Assembly (NCBI RefSeq): GCF_008973825.1
Contig: NZ_WCHR01000007.1
Span: forward strand, 1 to 64,000
Origin: Gemmobacter serpentinus
Lineage (GTDB): Bacteria; Pseudomonadota; Alphaproteobacteria; Rhodobacterales; Rhodobacteraceae
Length of the DNA: 64,000 nt
Direction: 5' to 3'
The first letter of the stretch is position 1, and every line of letters begins with the position of its first letter. The translations under genes were made by a program, and so were the position numbers. Below are positions 1 through 10,243 of this stretch, in pieces. Below the pieces are notes generated by a model. The model made no database searches. It was not told the origin of the DNA and saw only the letters and a program-made list of their open reading frames with translations.

Positions 1-96
1 GAGGCTGAGAGGCTGAGAGGCTGAGAGGCTGAGAGGCTGAGAGGCTGAGAGGCTGAGAGGCTGAGAGGCTGAGAGGCTGAGAGGCTGAGAGGCTGA
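1..96. repeat. Tandem octamer repeat, 12 perfect GAGGCTGA copies
   Basis: The first 96 bases are twelve uninterrupted, identical copies of the octamer GAGGCTGA. The array starts at the first base of the window, so its true length is unknown. It lies downstream of the dnaJ terminator in non-coding DNA. Perfect identity suggests a slippage-prone, variable-number tract; an 8-bp unit would shift any reading frame crossing it. Confidence 0.95.
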
Positions 97-124
97 TCCC
101 GCAGCTTGCCCCGAAATCCAATGA

Positions 125-150
125 AAAAGGGTGCCCGGAGGCACCCTTTT
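125..150 (-). terminator. Intrinsic terminator of dnaKJ
   Basis: Inverted repeat with arms AAAAGGGTGCC and GGCACCCTTTT around a 4-base loop. Read on the minus strand it ends in a run of T and begins five bases past the dnaJ stop codon, as expected for a rho-independent terminator. Confidence 0.85.
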
Positions 151-154
151 CTTG

Positions 155-1315
155 TCAGCTTTTCATGCCATCCCAGAAACTCTTTACCTTCTTGAAGAAG
201 CTGGAACCTTCCGGGTTGTTTTCTTCCGACAGTTTCTCGAACTCGCGCAGCAATTCCTTCTGCCGCGCGGTCAGGTTCACCGGGGTTTCCACCACCAGTT
301 CGATCAGCAGATCGCCGATGCCACCACCGCGCAAGGCGGGCATCCCCTTGCTGCGCAGCCGCATCTGCTTGCCGGTCTGGCTGCCAGCAGGCACCTTCAC
401 GCGCGAACGTCCGCCATCGATGGTCGGCACCTCGACCTCGCCGCCCATGGCGGCCGTGGTCATCGGCACCGGCACGCGGAAGAACAGATGCGCGCCATCG
501 CGTTGGAAGATCGGATGCTCGCGCACCTCGATGAAGATATAGAGATCTCCCGTCGGACCACCGCGCAGCCCCGCCTCGCCCTCACCCGCCAGACGGATGC
601 GGGTTCCGGTCTCCACCCCGGCCGGGATATTGACCGACAGCGCGCGCTCTTTCTCGATGCGCCCTGCGCCCCCGCAGACCTTGCAGGGGTTCTTCACCAT
701 CTGCCCCATGCCGTTGCAGGTGGGACAGGTGCGTTCGACCGTGAAAAAGCCCTGCTGCGCCCGCACCTTGCCCATGCCCGAACAGGTCGGGCAGGTCACA
801 GGCTCGGCCCCGCCTTCGGCACCCGTGCCGTGGCAGCTGTCACAGCTGACAGAAGCCGGAACATTGATGGTCTTCTGAACGCCCTTATAGGCCTCTTCCA
901 GCGTCACCCGCAGATTGTAGCGCAGATCCGAACCGCGTTGCGCGCGCGACCGGGGGCCACCGCCACCACCGCCGCGACCGCCCATGAAATCGCCGAACAG
1001 ATCCTCGAACACATCCGAGAAGGCGCTGGCGAAATCGCCATTGCCCCCGCCATGGAAGCCGCCGCGCTGACCGCCACCGCCCATGCCGCCGTCAAAGGCC
1101 GCATGACCAAAGCGGTCATAGGCGGCCTTCTTGTCGGCATCCTTCAGCACGTCATAAGCCTCGTTCACTTCCTTGAACTGAGACTCCGCCTCCGGGTTGT
1201 CGGCATTGCGGTCGGGATGCAGCTCTTTGGCCTTCTGGCGATAGGCCTTTTTCAGCTCTTCTGCGGAAGCCCCGCGCGAGACGCCCAGCACCTCGTAATA
1301 GTCACGTTTCGCCAT
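155..1315 (-). CDS. dnaJ: Chaperone protein DnaJ
   Basis: Hsp40 co-chaperone that delivers substrates to DnaK and stimulates its ATPase in the cytoplasm. The 386-residue protein has the full type I layout: J-domain with HPD at residues 33-35, a Gly/Phe-rich stretch (about 74-135), a zinc domain with four CxxCxGxG-type repeats ([32 protein letters not shown]), then the C-terminal substrate-binding domains. Length is normal for the family. It is the downstream gene of a dnaK-dnaJ operon, 71 bp after dnaK, and is followed by a clear terminator. The start begins [10 protein letters not shown], the usual DnaJ N-terminus. Confidence 0.97.
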   Translation of the reverse strand: MAKRDYYEVLGVSRGASAEELKKAYRQKAKELHPDRNADNPEAESQFKEVNEAYDVLKDADKKAAYDRFGHAAFDGGMGGGGQRGGFHGGGNGDFASAFSDVFEDLFGDFMGGRGGGGGGPRSRAQRGSDLRYNLRVTLEEAYKGVQKTINVPASVSCDSCHGTGAEGGAEPVTCPTCSGMGKVRAQQGFFTVERTCPTCNGMGQMVKNPCKVCGGAGRIEKERALSVNIPAGVETGTRIRLAGEGEAGLRGGPTGDLYIFIEVREHPIFQRDGAHLFFRVPVPMTTAAMGGEVEVPTIDGGRSRVKVPAGSQTGKQMRLRSKGMPALRGGGIGDLLIELVVETPVNLTARQKELLREFEKLSEENNPEGSSFFKKVKSFWDGMKS

Positions 1316-1342
1316 GGATCATCCCTTTCAGGAACCGGAGAA

Positions 1343-1366
1343 GGGCGGCCCGTCACCGGACCGCCC
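1343..1366 (-). promoter_or_regulatory. Intercistronic hairpin between dnaK and dnaJ
   Basis: Inverted repeat GGGCGGCCCG / CGGACCGCCC with a 4-base loop (one mismatch) in the 71-bp gap between dnaK and dnaJ. It has no clear T run on the minus strand, so it more likely stabilises or partly attenuates the transcript than ends it. This would fit DnaK being needed in excess of DnaJ, which is inference. Confidence 0.5.
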
Positions 1367-1386
1367 CCTTGCCGTTTCCAGCGGTC

Positions 1387-3294
<1,908 letters not shown>

Positions 3295-3402
3295 ATTGCT
3301 ACCTCTTCTTTCGGCGATGTTATGGGGGCAGAGCCTGACAAGGCCTCCGTCCCCGATCCCAGTTGAGCGGCGGGGCGGCCTGCCCCAACCGGCTTCGTGG
3401 CG

Positions 3403-3432
3403 TATATAGGCAGGCCCCGCAGGCCCTGCAAG
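3403..3432 (-). promoter_or_regulatory. Candidate sigma-32 (RpoH) promoter of dnaKJ
   Basis: On the minus strand CTTGCA (3432-3427) is followed after 16 bp by CCTATATA (3410-3403). This resembles the alphaproteobacterial RpoH pattern CTTGAA plus a CC/TAT-rich -10 element and lies in the 181-bp gap upstream of dnaK. Assigned by pattern only. Confidence 0.5.
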
Positions 3433-3475
3433 CATGACAAAGGCGTGAAAGCCCGTCGAATGAGGGGAAATTTGC

Positions 3476-4081
3476 TCAGGGCTCGACGGAACAGCAACCG
3501 CTGAGCGAAGCCTCGCCTGCGGTGCCAGCAAGCCCCGGGCGCAGATGTCCCGCAACACGGATGCCGTAGCTGCGATCGCTCATCCCGTCAGAGCAGCTGC
3601 CCGCCTCCAGCCTCAGATCGCCGCCCTGCGCGGCATCACCAAAGCTGGCATATGCCTGCCCATCGGCCCCCGAGACCGCCCCGAGGGCAAGGGTCTGTGC
3701 CGGCAGACCCGGCTCTTCGCGGCGCGCATCCCCCTGACGCGGGCGCAGGGTCAGCGACCAGAACGGCTCGGTGCCAAAACAGTGCAACGCGTCCTGGATC
3801 TGCCACCAGTCTTCGCCCGTTCTGCGGGCCATATATTTCATATAGACCCAACCCGCGCCATCGCCCTTGTTGACCTGGCCCCAATTGCCCTGCTGGCGCA
3901 CAACCTCCACCGCGCGGGCATCAGGGGCAAGTTGCGCCACCACCGCCGCCCGAGACGAAGGCTCCGCCCGCACATTCAGCACGTCCCAGTCTGCCACACC
4001 CTGCACATCATAAAGCGCAGGAAGACCATCCGCCGCGGCGGGGCCCGCCAGCATCAGACAAAGCGCAAGCGCACGCATCAT
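3476..4081 (-). CDS. Exported SH3-domain protein of unknown function
   Basis: About 201 residues. It begins with a hydrophobic signal peptide ([18 protein letters not shown]), then a bacterial SH3-like domain ([20 protein letters not shown] ... GWVYMKYM), then a C-terminal part with [18 protein letters not shown] and several cysteines, including a terminal Cys-Cys. The function is not known to me; such proteins are usually periplasmic and may bind cell-wall or envelope partners. Its start overlaps the stop of the upstream ABC permease gene by an ATGA, so the two are probably co-transcribed. The start could also be one codon later, at 4078. Confidence 0.75.
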   Translation of the reverse strand: MMRALALCLMLAGPAAADGLPALYDVQGVADWDVLNVRAEPSSRAAVVAQLAPDARAVEVVRQQGNWGQVNKGDGAGWVYMKYMARRTGEDWWQIQDALHCFGTEPFWSLTLRPRQGDARREEPGLPAQTLALGAVSGADGQAYASFGDAAQGGDLRLEAGSCSDGMSDRSYGIRVAGHLRPGLAGTAGEASLSGCCSVEP

Positions 4082-4896
4082 CGTTTGGCACCCCAACTGG
4101 CCGAAATATGCTGCCGGGTGAAATACTCCGCCATCAGCCCGATCATGATACAGGCGATCGTCACCTTGATCGGATAGCTGATGGAGCTGTAATGCGGGTG
4201 GTAGTTCAGGAAGATATGCCCGCGCCCCTGGTCGATGGTATGGAACAGCGGATTCCAGTCAAACCACTGTCTGCGGTTGGCGGGCAGCGTGTTCGCGGCA
4301 AACATCTTGCCGGAAAAGATCATGTTCGCCCGCATATAGACCTGGCTGACCAGTTGGAACACATCGGGGGCCCAGGGCTTGACCGCCAGAAAGATCATGC
4401 CGATCCCCACGCCCGAGGCCCAGGACAGCACAAGCATCCCCACGGTCTTGATCGGCTCATGGATCGAGATCGGCGTGAAGGCCGCGTGATAGACATAAAG
4501 CACGCAGGCCGCCGACAGGACCTGTAGATAAAGCGCACTGAGCGCGGCAGATCCGATGGAGACGATGGTATTCATCGGCCGGTGCAGCATCATCGGCGAG
4601 GTCGGTCCCTCAGACCCGGCCACGGCCCCAAGCGCCTTGGTATGGGTCATGAACATGAAGACCCCAGACATCACATAAAGCACGAAATTGCCACGGATCG
4701 CCGACCGGCCGCCCAGAAGGTTCATCATCGTGTAAAAGACAACGATCAGCAGCACGGTCTGGAAGATGTTCAGCAGCAGCCCGATGATCGCATTGCCATG
4801 GCTTTTGCGCACATGCCGGACGGCGGCATGGAAGATGAGTTCCAGCGTGGCAATGCCAGAGCCAAGAAAGGATCGCGGTCTGTCCGCCTCGAACAT
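4078..4896 (-). CDS. ABC-2 type permease, polysaccharide export family
   Basis: Integral membrane subunit of an ABC exporter of the KpsM/Wzm type, expected to move capsular or O-polysaccharide across the inner membrane. The 272-residue protein has about six hydrophobic segments (for example IIGLLLNIFQTVLLIVVFYT and VTIACIMIGLMAEYF) and the ABC-2 permease pattern. The start is placed at ATG 4896 because the upstream GTG at 4911 forms part of the AGGTCAGG ribosome-binding region. No ATP-binding subunit gene is adjacent: the next gene upstream is divergent and the downstream gene encodes an SH3 protein. The partner ATPase must be elsewhere. Confidence 0.8.
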   Translation of the reverse strand: MFEADRPRSFLGSGIATLELIFHAAVRHVRKSHGNAIIGLLLNIFQTVLLIVVFYTMMNLLGGRSAIRGNFVLYVMSGVFMFMTHTKALGAVAGSEGPTSPMMLHRPMNTIVSIGSAALSALYLQVLSAACVLYVYHAAFTPISIHEPIKTVGMLVLSWASGVGIGMIFLAVKPWAPDVFQLVSQVYMRANMIFSGKMFAANTLPANRRQWFDWNPLFHTIDQGRGHIFLNYHPHYSSISYPIKVTIACIMIGLMAEYFTRQHISASWGAKR

Positions 4897-5034
4897 GCTG
4901 CCTGACCTCACGGGTTTTGCGCATTCTGTGCGGGAAATCTTGCCGTTCCCTTAGCAAGCCATGATAAGGAGCAACGGATTTTTTCGCAACCGCGCGTGTG
5001 TCACGCTGCGGAGACCGCCCTACGGAGCTGCCTG

Positions 5035-5847
5035 ATGGATTTCGACCGCCTTGTCCCCACCCTGCGTCGCCTTGCCCTTGAAGCCGGTGACCGGATCATG
5101 GAGGTCTATAATTCCCCTGAATTCGAGGTAAAATCCAAGGGCGATGCCTCGCCAGTGACCGAGGCTGACGAGGCCGCCGATGCGATCATCTCGGCAGGTC
5201 TTCAGGCCGAATTTCCCGACATCGCGTTGATCACCGAGGAACAGGCCAACAGCCACGCCCTGCGCGCCGAGACTTTCCTGATCGTCGATCCGCTGGATGG
5301 CACCAAGGAATTCATCCAGCGTCGCGGCGATTTCACCGTGAACATCGCCTATGTCGAGAACGGCGTGCCGCTGCGTGGCGTGGTCTATGCCCCGGCGCAG
5401 GGACGGCTGTTCTACACCCAGGCCGACGGATCGGCGGTGGAGGAGACCGGCACGCTCGACAAGCAATATCCCGGCACGCTGCGCCGGATCGGCGTGTCGA
5501 TCCCCGACAATGATGCGCTGCTGGTGGTGGCGTCGAAATCGCATCGCGATGCGGCAACAGATGAATACATCCACAAATACCGCGTGAAGGACATGCGCTC
5601 GGCCGGGTCTTCGCTGAAATTCTGTCTGGTGGCGACGGGCGAGGCCGACCTTTACCCCCGCCTTGGCCGCACGATGGAATGGGATACGGCAGCGGGCGAT
5701 GCGGTGCTGCGCGGCGCGGGCGGCCAGGTGGTGCGCTTTGATGACCACACACCGCTGGCCTATGGCAAGGCAGGCTGGGACAACCCGTTCTTCATCGCCT
5801 ATGCGCCCGGCGTTGCATTGAAAGCCGGTATTGAGGCTGAAAAATGA
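5035..5847 (+). CDS. cysQ: 3'(2'),5'-bisphosphate nucleotidase CysQ
   Basis: Magnesium-dependent phosphatase of the inositol monophosphatase fold that converts 3'-phosphoadenosine 5'-phosphate (PAP) to AMP, clearing the by-product of PAPS-dependent reactions. The 270-residue protein shows the metal-binding motifs EEQ, VDPLDGTKEF and, near the C-terminus, WDTAAGDAVLRGAGG. The start at 5035 has a CGGAG ribosome-binding site 8 bp upstream; the frame opens earlier, but without support. Its last bases overlap kdsB by ATGA. The location in a polysaccharide cluster that ends with a sulfotransferase suggests a role in sulfation turnover (inference). Confidence 0.93.
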   Translation: MDFDRLVPTLRRLALEAGDRIMEVYNSPEFEVKSKGDASPVTEADEAADAIISAGLQAEFPDIALITEEQANSHALRAETFLIVDPLDGTKEFIQRRGDFTVNIAYVENGVPLRGVVYAPAQGRLFYTQADGSAVEETGTLDKQYPGTLRRIGVSIPDNDALLVVASKSHRDAATDEYIHKYRVKDMRSAGSSLKFCLVATGEADLYPRLGRTMEWDTAAGDAVLRGAGGQVVRFDDHTPLAYGKAGWDNPFFIAYAPGVALKAGIEAEK

Positions 5848-6638
5848 GCGTCCTGATCGCCATTCCCGCTCGCTATGCCTCCACCCGCTATCCCGGCAAG
5901 CCGCTGGTGGTGCTGAATGGCCCGGACGGGGCCAAGACCCTGATCCAGCGCAGCTGGGAGGCCGCGAAAGCCGTGCAGGGCGCCGACCGTGTCGTGGTTG
6001 CGACCGATGATGACCGCATCAAGGCCCATGCCGAAGGCTTTGGCGCCGAGGTGGTGATGACCTCCAGCGCCTGCCAGAACGGCACCGAACGCTGTGCTGA
6101 AGTGGCCGCCAAGCTGCCGGGTTTCGAGATGGTGGTGAACCTGCAGGGCGACGCGCCGCTGACGCCGGCCTGGTTCGTCGAAGACCTGATCGCCGGTCTG
6201 CGTGCCGATACGCAAGCCGATATCGCAACGCCGGTGCTGCGCTGTGACGGGCGCGCGGTCAGCGGCTTTCTGGCCGATCGACGGGCGGGGCGCGTTGGCG
6301 GCACCACGGCGGTGTTCGGCACCGGCGGGCGGGCACTCTACTTCTCCAAAGAGGTGATCCCCTATACCGGCAAGACCTATGCCGATGACGATCCGACCCC
6401 GGTCTTTCACCATGTCGGCGTCTATGCCTATCGCCCGCGTGCGCTGCGCGCCTATCCAAGCTGGCCCATCGGCCCGCTGGAGGTTCTGGAAGGGCTGGAG
6501 CAGCTGCGCTTTCTGGAACAGGGCCGCAATGTGCTTTGCGTCGAGGTCGAGGCCAAAGGTCGCCAGTTCTGGGAGTTGAACAACCCCGAAGACGTGCCCC
6601 GGATCGAGGCCATGATGGCCGAGATGGCAGCACAGTGA
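5844..6638 (+). CDS. kdsB: 3-deoxy-manno-octulosonate cytidylyltransferase (CMP-Kdo synthetase)
   Basis: Activates Kdo with CTP to CMP-Kdo for lipopolysaccharide core or capsule synthesis in the cytoplasm. The 264-residue protein starts MSVLIAIPARYASTRYPGKP, the conserved nucleotide-binding N-terminus, and has VVATDDDRI, NLQGDAPL and HVGVYAYRPRAL, all standard KdsB motifs. Its start overlaps the cysQ stop (ATGA) and its stop overlaps the next glycosyltransferase start (GTGA), so the three genes form a tight operon. kdsD, which supplies the Kdo precursor, is in the same window at 17.9 kb. Confidence 0.95.
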   Translation: MSVLIAIPARYASTRYPGKPLVVLNGPDGAKTLIQRSWEAAKAVQGADRVVVATDDDRIKAHAEGFGAEVVMTSSACQNGTERCAEVAAKLPGFEMVVNLQGDAPLTPAWFVEDLIAGLRADTQADIATPVLRCDGRAVSGFLADRRAGRVGGTTAVFGTGGRALYFSKEVIPYTGKTYADDDPTPVFHHVGVYAYRPRALRAYPSWPIGPLEVLEGLEQLRFLEQGRNVLCVEVEAKGRQFWELNNPEDVPRIEAMMAEMAAQ

Positions 6639-7900
6639 CAGCGCGGCCCACGGTCTCGGCACCTCTCACGGTTTCGGTGATCGTGGTTAGCTGGCAGCGG
6701 CCGCAAGACCTGCGCCGCTGCCTTACCGCCCTGTCGCAACAGGATCACCCTGCGCTGGAGCTGATCGTTGTGGCCGACCCTGCGGCCTGCGCACAGACGC
6801 AGGCCAAGATGCAGGCGGCGGGTTGGGCCGGGCATATCCTTGAAAATCCGGGTGGCAACATATCGCTGGCCCGCAATCTGGGGCTGGCGCGGGCCGCCGG
6901 ACAGGTCGTGGCCTTCATCGATGATGATGCGGCCGCCGAGCCGACATGGGCCAGCCGTCTGATCGCCCCCTTTGCCGAGGCAAGCGTGGTGGCCGCCACC
7001 GGATTTGTGCGTGGGCGGAACGGCTTTTCCTTTCAATGGCGGGCGTCAGAGCTCGATCATCTGGGGCAGGATCATCCGCTTGAAGTCACCGCGCCGGCCT
7101 TGCTGGCGGCCCGGACCGATCGCGCCATCAAGACACAGGGCACCAATTGCGCCTTTCGGGCCGAGACCTTGCGGGCCATCGGCGGCTTTGACCCCGCCTA
7201 TCGCTTTTATCTGGATGAAGCAGATGTGAATATGCGGCTGGTCGGGCGCGGCCTTACGGCGGTGATCCCCGATGCGCAGGTGCATCACGGCTTTGCGGCC
7301 AGCGACCGCCGCCGCGCCGACAGGGTGCCGCTGTCGCTGCATGAAATCGGTGCCTCCAGCATGGTCTTCCTGCGCCGCCACGCACCAGAGCGGCTTTGGG
7401 CGCAAGGGACGGAACTGCTCCGCGCCGATCAGCGCCGCCGCGCCCTGCGCCTGATGGTTGAAGGGCGGATCGAGCCACGCGCGGTGGAACAGCTTTTGCT
7501 GACGCTGGAACAGGGTCTGGCCGAAGGCGCGCGCCGGGTGCTGACCGACCTGCCCCCCCTGCCCGCCCCACAGACCGGCTTTCTGCCGCTGCCCGGCACC
7601 GGCCCCCGCCCGGGGCGACTGATCGCAGGCCGGATCTGGCAGGCCCGCAAGCTCGAAGCCCAGGCGCGCAGTGCCGTCGCCGAAGGTGCAATTTCGACCC
7701 TGATCCGCCTCTCACCGACCAGCCTGCGCCACCACATGCGCTTTCATCCCGACGGATGGTGGCAACAAACCGGCGGGCTGTTCGGCCCCTCGCAGCGCAA
7801 CCAGCCCGCCTTTCGATGGTGGCGCTTCGCGGAAAGAATCGCCACAGAAGCCGAAAACTGGGCAAATTTCCGCCGAATGAATGATGAACGCCGATCATGA
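6635..7900 (+). CDS. Glycosyltransferase family 2 protein
   Basis: Putative cytoplasmic GT-A fold glycosyltransferase of 421 residues. The N-terminus VSVIVVSWQRPQDLRRCL, then NPGGNISLARNLGLARA, AFIDDDA (the DxD-type metal and sugar-nucleotide site) and the acceptor-side FDPAYRFYLDEADVNMRL are classic GT2 signatures. The C-terminal 150 residues have no recognised domain. The start is the GTG at 6635, which overlaps the kdsB stop; the frame runs further upstream inside kdsB, but those codons are unsupported. Donor and acceptor are unknown; from context it builds LPS or a surface polysaccharide. Confidence 0.85.
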   Translation: MTARPTVSAPLTVSVIVVSWQRPQDLRRCLTALSQQDHPALELIVVADPAACAQTQAKMQAAGWAGHILENPGGNISLARNLGLARAAGQVVAFIDDDAAAEPTWASRLIAPFAEASVVAATGFVRGRNGFSFQWRASELDHLGQDHPLEVTAPALLAARTDRAIKTQGTNCAFRAETLRAIGGFDPAYRFYLDEADVNMRLVGRGLTAVIPDAQVHHGFAASDRRRADRVPLSLHEIGASSMVFLRRHAPERLWAQGTELLRADQRRRALRLMVEGRIEPRAVEQLLLTLEQGLAEGARRVLTDLPPLPAPQTGFLPLPGTGPRPGRLIAGRIWQARKLEAQARSAVAEGAISTLIRLSPTSLRHHMRFHPDGWWQQTGGLFGPSQRNQPAFRWWRFAERIATEAENWANFRRMNDERRS

Positions 7901-8073
7901 CTTGCAGTTTTTTCCAGCCATGACATGAAGGCACAAGATTTCTGCATCGCACCAGCCATGAATGCAGTTTTGCGAATTTCGCTGCAAAATCCCGGTGTTT
8001 CCCCTATTATGACACGTGATTACCGTGCAGACGATATATCCAACGAAATCAGTCCCAGAGAATCGAGCTGATC

Positions 8074-8973
8074 ATGAAGTCGAGAAAGGTCACGAAAGCT
8101 GTCTTCCCGGTTGCGGGTATGGGCACACGCTTTCTTCCTGCAACCAAGTCGATCCCGAAAGAGATCATGACGCTGGTGGACCGCCCGCTGATCCAATACG
8201 CGATCGATGAGGCGCGCGCCGCAGGCATCAAGGAATTCATCTTCGTCACCTCGCGCGGCAAATCCGCGCTGGAGGATTACTTTGACCACGCACCCGAGCT
8301 GGAAAACACGCTGAAGCGCGCGGGCAAGACCGAACTGCTGGAAACCCTGAAAAGCACCAATATGGACAGCGGCGCCATCGCCTATGTCCGCCAGAACCGC
8401 CCGATGGGTCTGGGCCATGCAGTATGGTGCGCCCGTCGCCTGGTCGGCAACGAGCCCTTCGCGGTTCTGCTGCCCGATGACGTGATCGCCTCTGAAAAGC
8501 CCTGCCTGCAGCAGATGGTCGAGGCCTATGAGGAAACCGGCGGCAATATGGTCGCCGCAATGGAAGTGCCCCCGGCCAAAGCCTCCAGCTATGGCGTTCT
8601 CGACATTGACGAGGACATGGGTTCGATGGTGCGGGCCAAAGGCATGGTTGAAAAGCCCAAGGCCGAGGAAGCCCCTTCCAATCTCGCGGTGATCGGGCGT
8701 TACATCCTGTCGCCAAAGGTCATGAACAATCTGAACAAGATGAAGCAAGGTGCGGGCGGCGAGATCCAGTTGACCGATGCCATTGCCGAGGAAATCGGGT
8801 CCGAAGGCACCGGCGTCTATGGCTTCCGCTTCCGGGGGCAGCGCTATGACTGCGGCTCCAAGGCCGGGTTCCTGCAAGCGACCGTGGCCTTCGGCCTGTC
8901 GCGCCCCGACCTGAGCGAAGAGTTCGGCCTGTATCTGGATGACGTTGTCGCCCAGCAAAAGGCTGCGCAGTAA
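8074..8973 (+). CDS. galU: UTP--glucose-1-phosphate uridylyltransferase
   Basis: Makes UDP-glucose from UTP and glucose-1-phosphate, the donor for many surface glycans. The 299-residue protein has the GalU signature from the N-terminus: VFPVAGMGTRFLPATKSIPK, then VDRPLIQYAIDEA and EKPKAEEAPSNLAVIGRYIL. Length is normal. A 173-bp AT-richer gap separates it from the upstream glycosyltransferase, so it may have its own promoter. The GT4 gene starts 6 bp after its stop, consistent with co-transcription. Confidence 0.96.
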   Translation: MKSRKVTKAVFPVAGMGTRFLPATKSIPKEIMTLVDRPLIQYAIDEARAAGIKEFIFVTSRGKSALEDYFDHAPELENTLKRAGKTELLETLKSTNMDSGAIAYVRQNRPMGLGHAVWCARRLVGNEPFAVLLPDDVIASEKPCLQQMVEAYEETGGNMVAAMEVPPAKASSYGVLDIDEDMGSMVRAKGMVEKPKAEEAPSNLAVIGRYILSPKVMNNLNKMKQGAGGEIQLTDAIAEEIGSEGTGVYGFRFRGQRYDCGSKAGFLQATVAFGLSRPDLSEEFGLYLDDVVAQQKAAQ

Positions 8974-8979
8974 GTCGCG

Positions 8980-10236
8980 ATGCGGGCCCGCCTTCTGGAC
9001 CTTACGCGACTGGTGTCGCGGCTGGGACGGGAGGCCTTGACCGGCGTCGACCGTGTCGAACTGGCTTGGGCCGAAAGACTGCTGGAGGGGGAGGCCCGCG
9101 AGGGCATCCCCCTTTTTGCATTGGTGCGCACCGCCTGGGGCTTTTGCCTGCTGGACGGGCGCGGTGCTGCGCGGATCGTTGACATGGCTCATGGCACCCC
9201 GCTTGGCCCCGCCGATCTGGCCGGGCGCATCGGGCGGCGACGCGATCCCTTGCGCGCACAGGCCGAAGCCGAGGCACGCCGGGCCGCCATCGCACATTGC
9301 CTGATACCAGGACTGAAGCGGATGCTGCGCCGCCATCTGCCCGATGGCTGCGCCTGTTTCAACATGGGCCACGCCAATCTGACTCCGCAGGTCATGGCGG
9401 CCCTGCCCGGCCACCTGACCGTGCTGGTCCATGACACGATCCCGCTCGATCACCCGGAGTTCACCCGCCCCGGGATTCCTGAAACCTTCGCCCGCAAGAT
9501 GGCGGCGGTGTCTGGCCGCGCCGATCTGGTGGTGCATAGCACGCAAGCCGCACGCAGGCTGACCGAGGAGCATTTTGCCCGTATGGGCCGCGTGCCGCCG
9601 GGCCTTGTCGCGCCGCTTGGCATCACAAGCGCCCCGCCTGTGCCCGTCGACCCACCCGGACTGGATCGAACACGCCCTTTTTTCGTGATCCTTGGCACGA
9701 TCGAGCCGCGCAAGAACCACGACCTGCTGCTGGACGTCTGGGACAGGCTGGCCTTGCAGCACCCGCCGGGAACGCTGCCACAACTGTTGATCGCGGGCAG
9801 CCGGGGCTGGCGCAATCACACGGTGTTCCAGCGGCTGGACGCCCGCCCTGATGGCATCATCGAGGCATCCGGGTTGTCAGACGGTGCGCTGACCAACTTG
9901 ATGCAGCGATCAGCGGGCCTGCTGCTGCCCAGCCATGCCGAAGGCTATGGCCTGCCCCCGCTTGAGGCGGCAAGCCTTGGTGTGCCTGTCATCGTCTCCG
10001 ATCTGCCAGTCTTCCGGGAAACCCTTGGTGACTATGCGGTTTACCTTGACAGAACAGATGTTTATTCTTGGATGGAAACAATCGGGCGACTGGCGGCAAG
10101 CCACAAGCCGGAAGAAGAATGTGCGAGTGGGAAAGCTGCGCGGCAAGCGCCGCTTGGGGTGCCGGGGTGGGAGAGCCATTTCAACGCAGTGTTAAACATC
10201 ATCTGCCAGGTTGGCGGGGGCAACCGGCCGGAGTAA
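8980..10236 (+). CDS. Glycosyltransferase family 4 (GT-B fold) protein
   Basis: A 418-residue retaining-type glycosyltransferase. The C-terminal donor domain carries FVILGTIEPRKNHDLLLDVW, the usual GT4 entry motif, followed by LLPSHAEGYGLPPLEAASLG, which holds the EGYGLPPLEA nucleotide-sugar motif (E-x7-E type). The N-terminal half contains HDTIPLDHPEF, seen in mannosyltransferase-like GT4 proteins. It lies directly after galU. The sugar transferred is unknown. The extreme C-terminus is low in conservation and its end at 10236 runs into the ribosome-binding site of the next gene. Confidence 0.87.
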   Translation: MRARLLDLTRLVSRLGREALTGVDRVELAWAERLLEGEAREGIPLFALVRTAWGFCLLDGRGAARIVDMAHGTPLGPADLAGRIGRRRDPLRAQAEAEARRAAIAHCLIPGLKRMLRRHLPDGCACFNMGHANLTPQVMAALPGHLTVLVHDTIPLDHPEFTRPGIPETFARKMAAVSGRADLVVHSTQAARRLTEEHFARMGRVPPGLVAPLGITSAPPVPVDPPGLDRTRPFFVILGTIEPRKNHDLLLDVWDRLALQHPPGTLPQLLIAGSRGWRNHTVFQRLDARPDGIIEASGLSDGALTNLMQRSAGLLLPSHAEGYGLPPLEAASLGVPVIVSDLPVFRETLGDYAVYLDRTDVYSWMETIGRLAASHKPEEECASGKAARQAPLGVPGWESHFNAVLNIICQVGGGNRPE

Positions 10237-10243
10237 GCAGCGC

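Noticed and set aside
1-96. CRISPR array
   Set aside because: The octamers are contiguous with no spacers. No CRISPR array or cas gene was seen in the window.
8020-9819. 599-codon minus-strand ORF opposite galU and the GT4 gene
   Set aside because: It covers two genes with strong family motifs on the plus strand; no motifs of its own.
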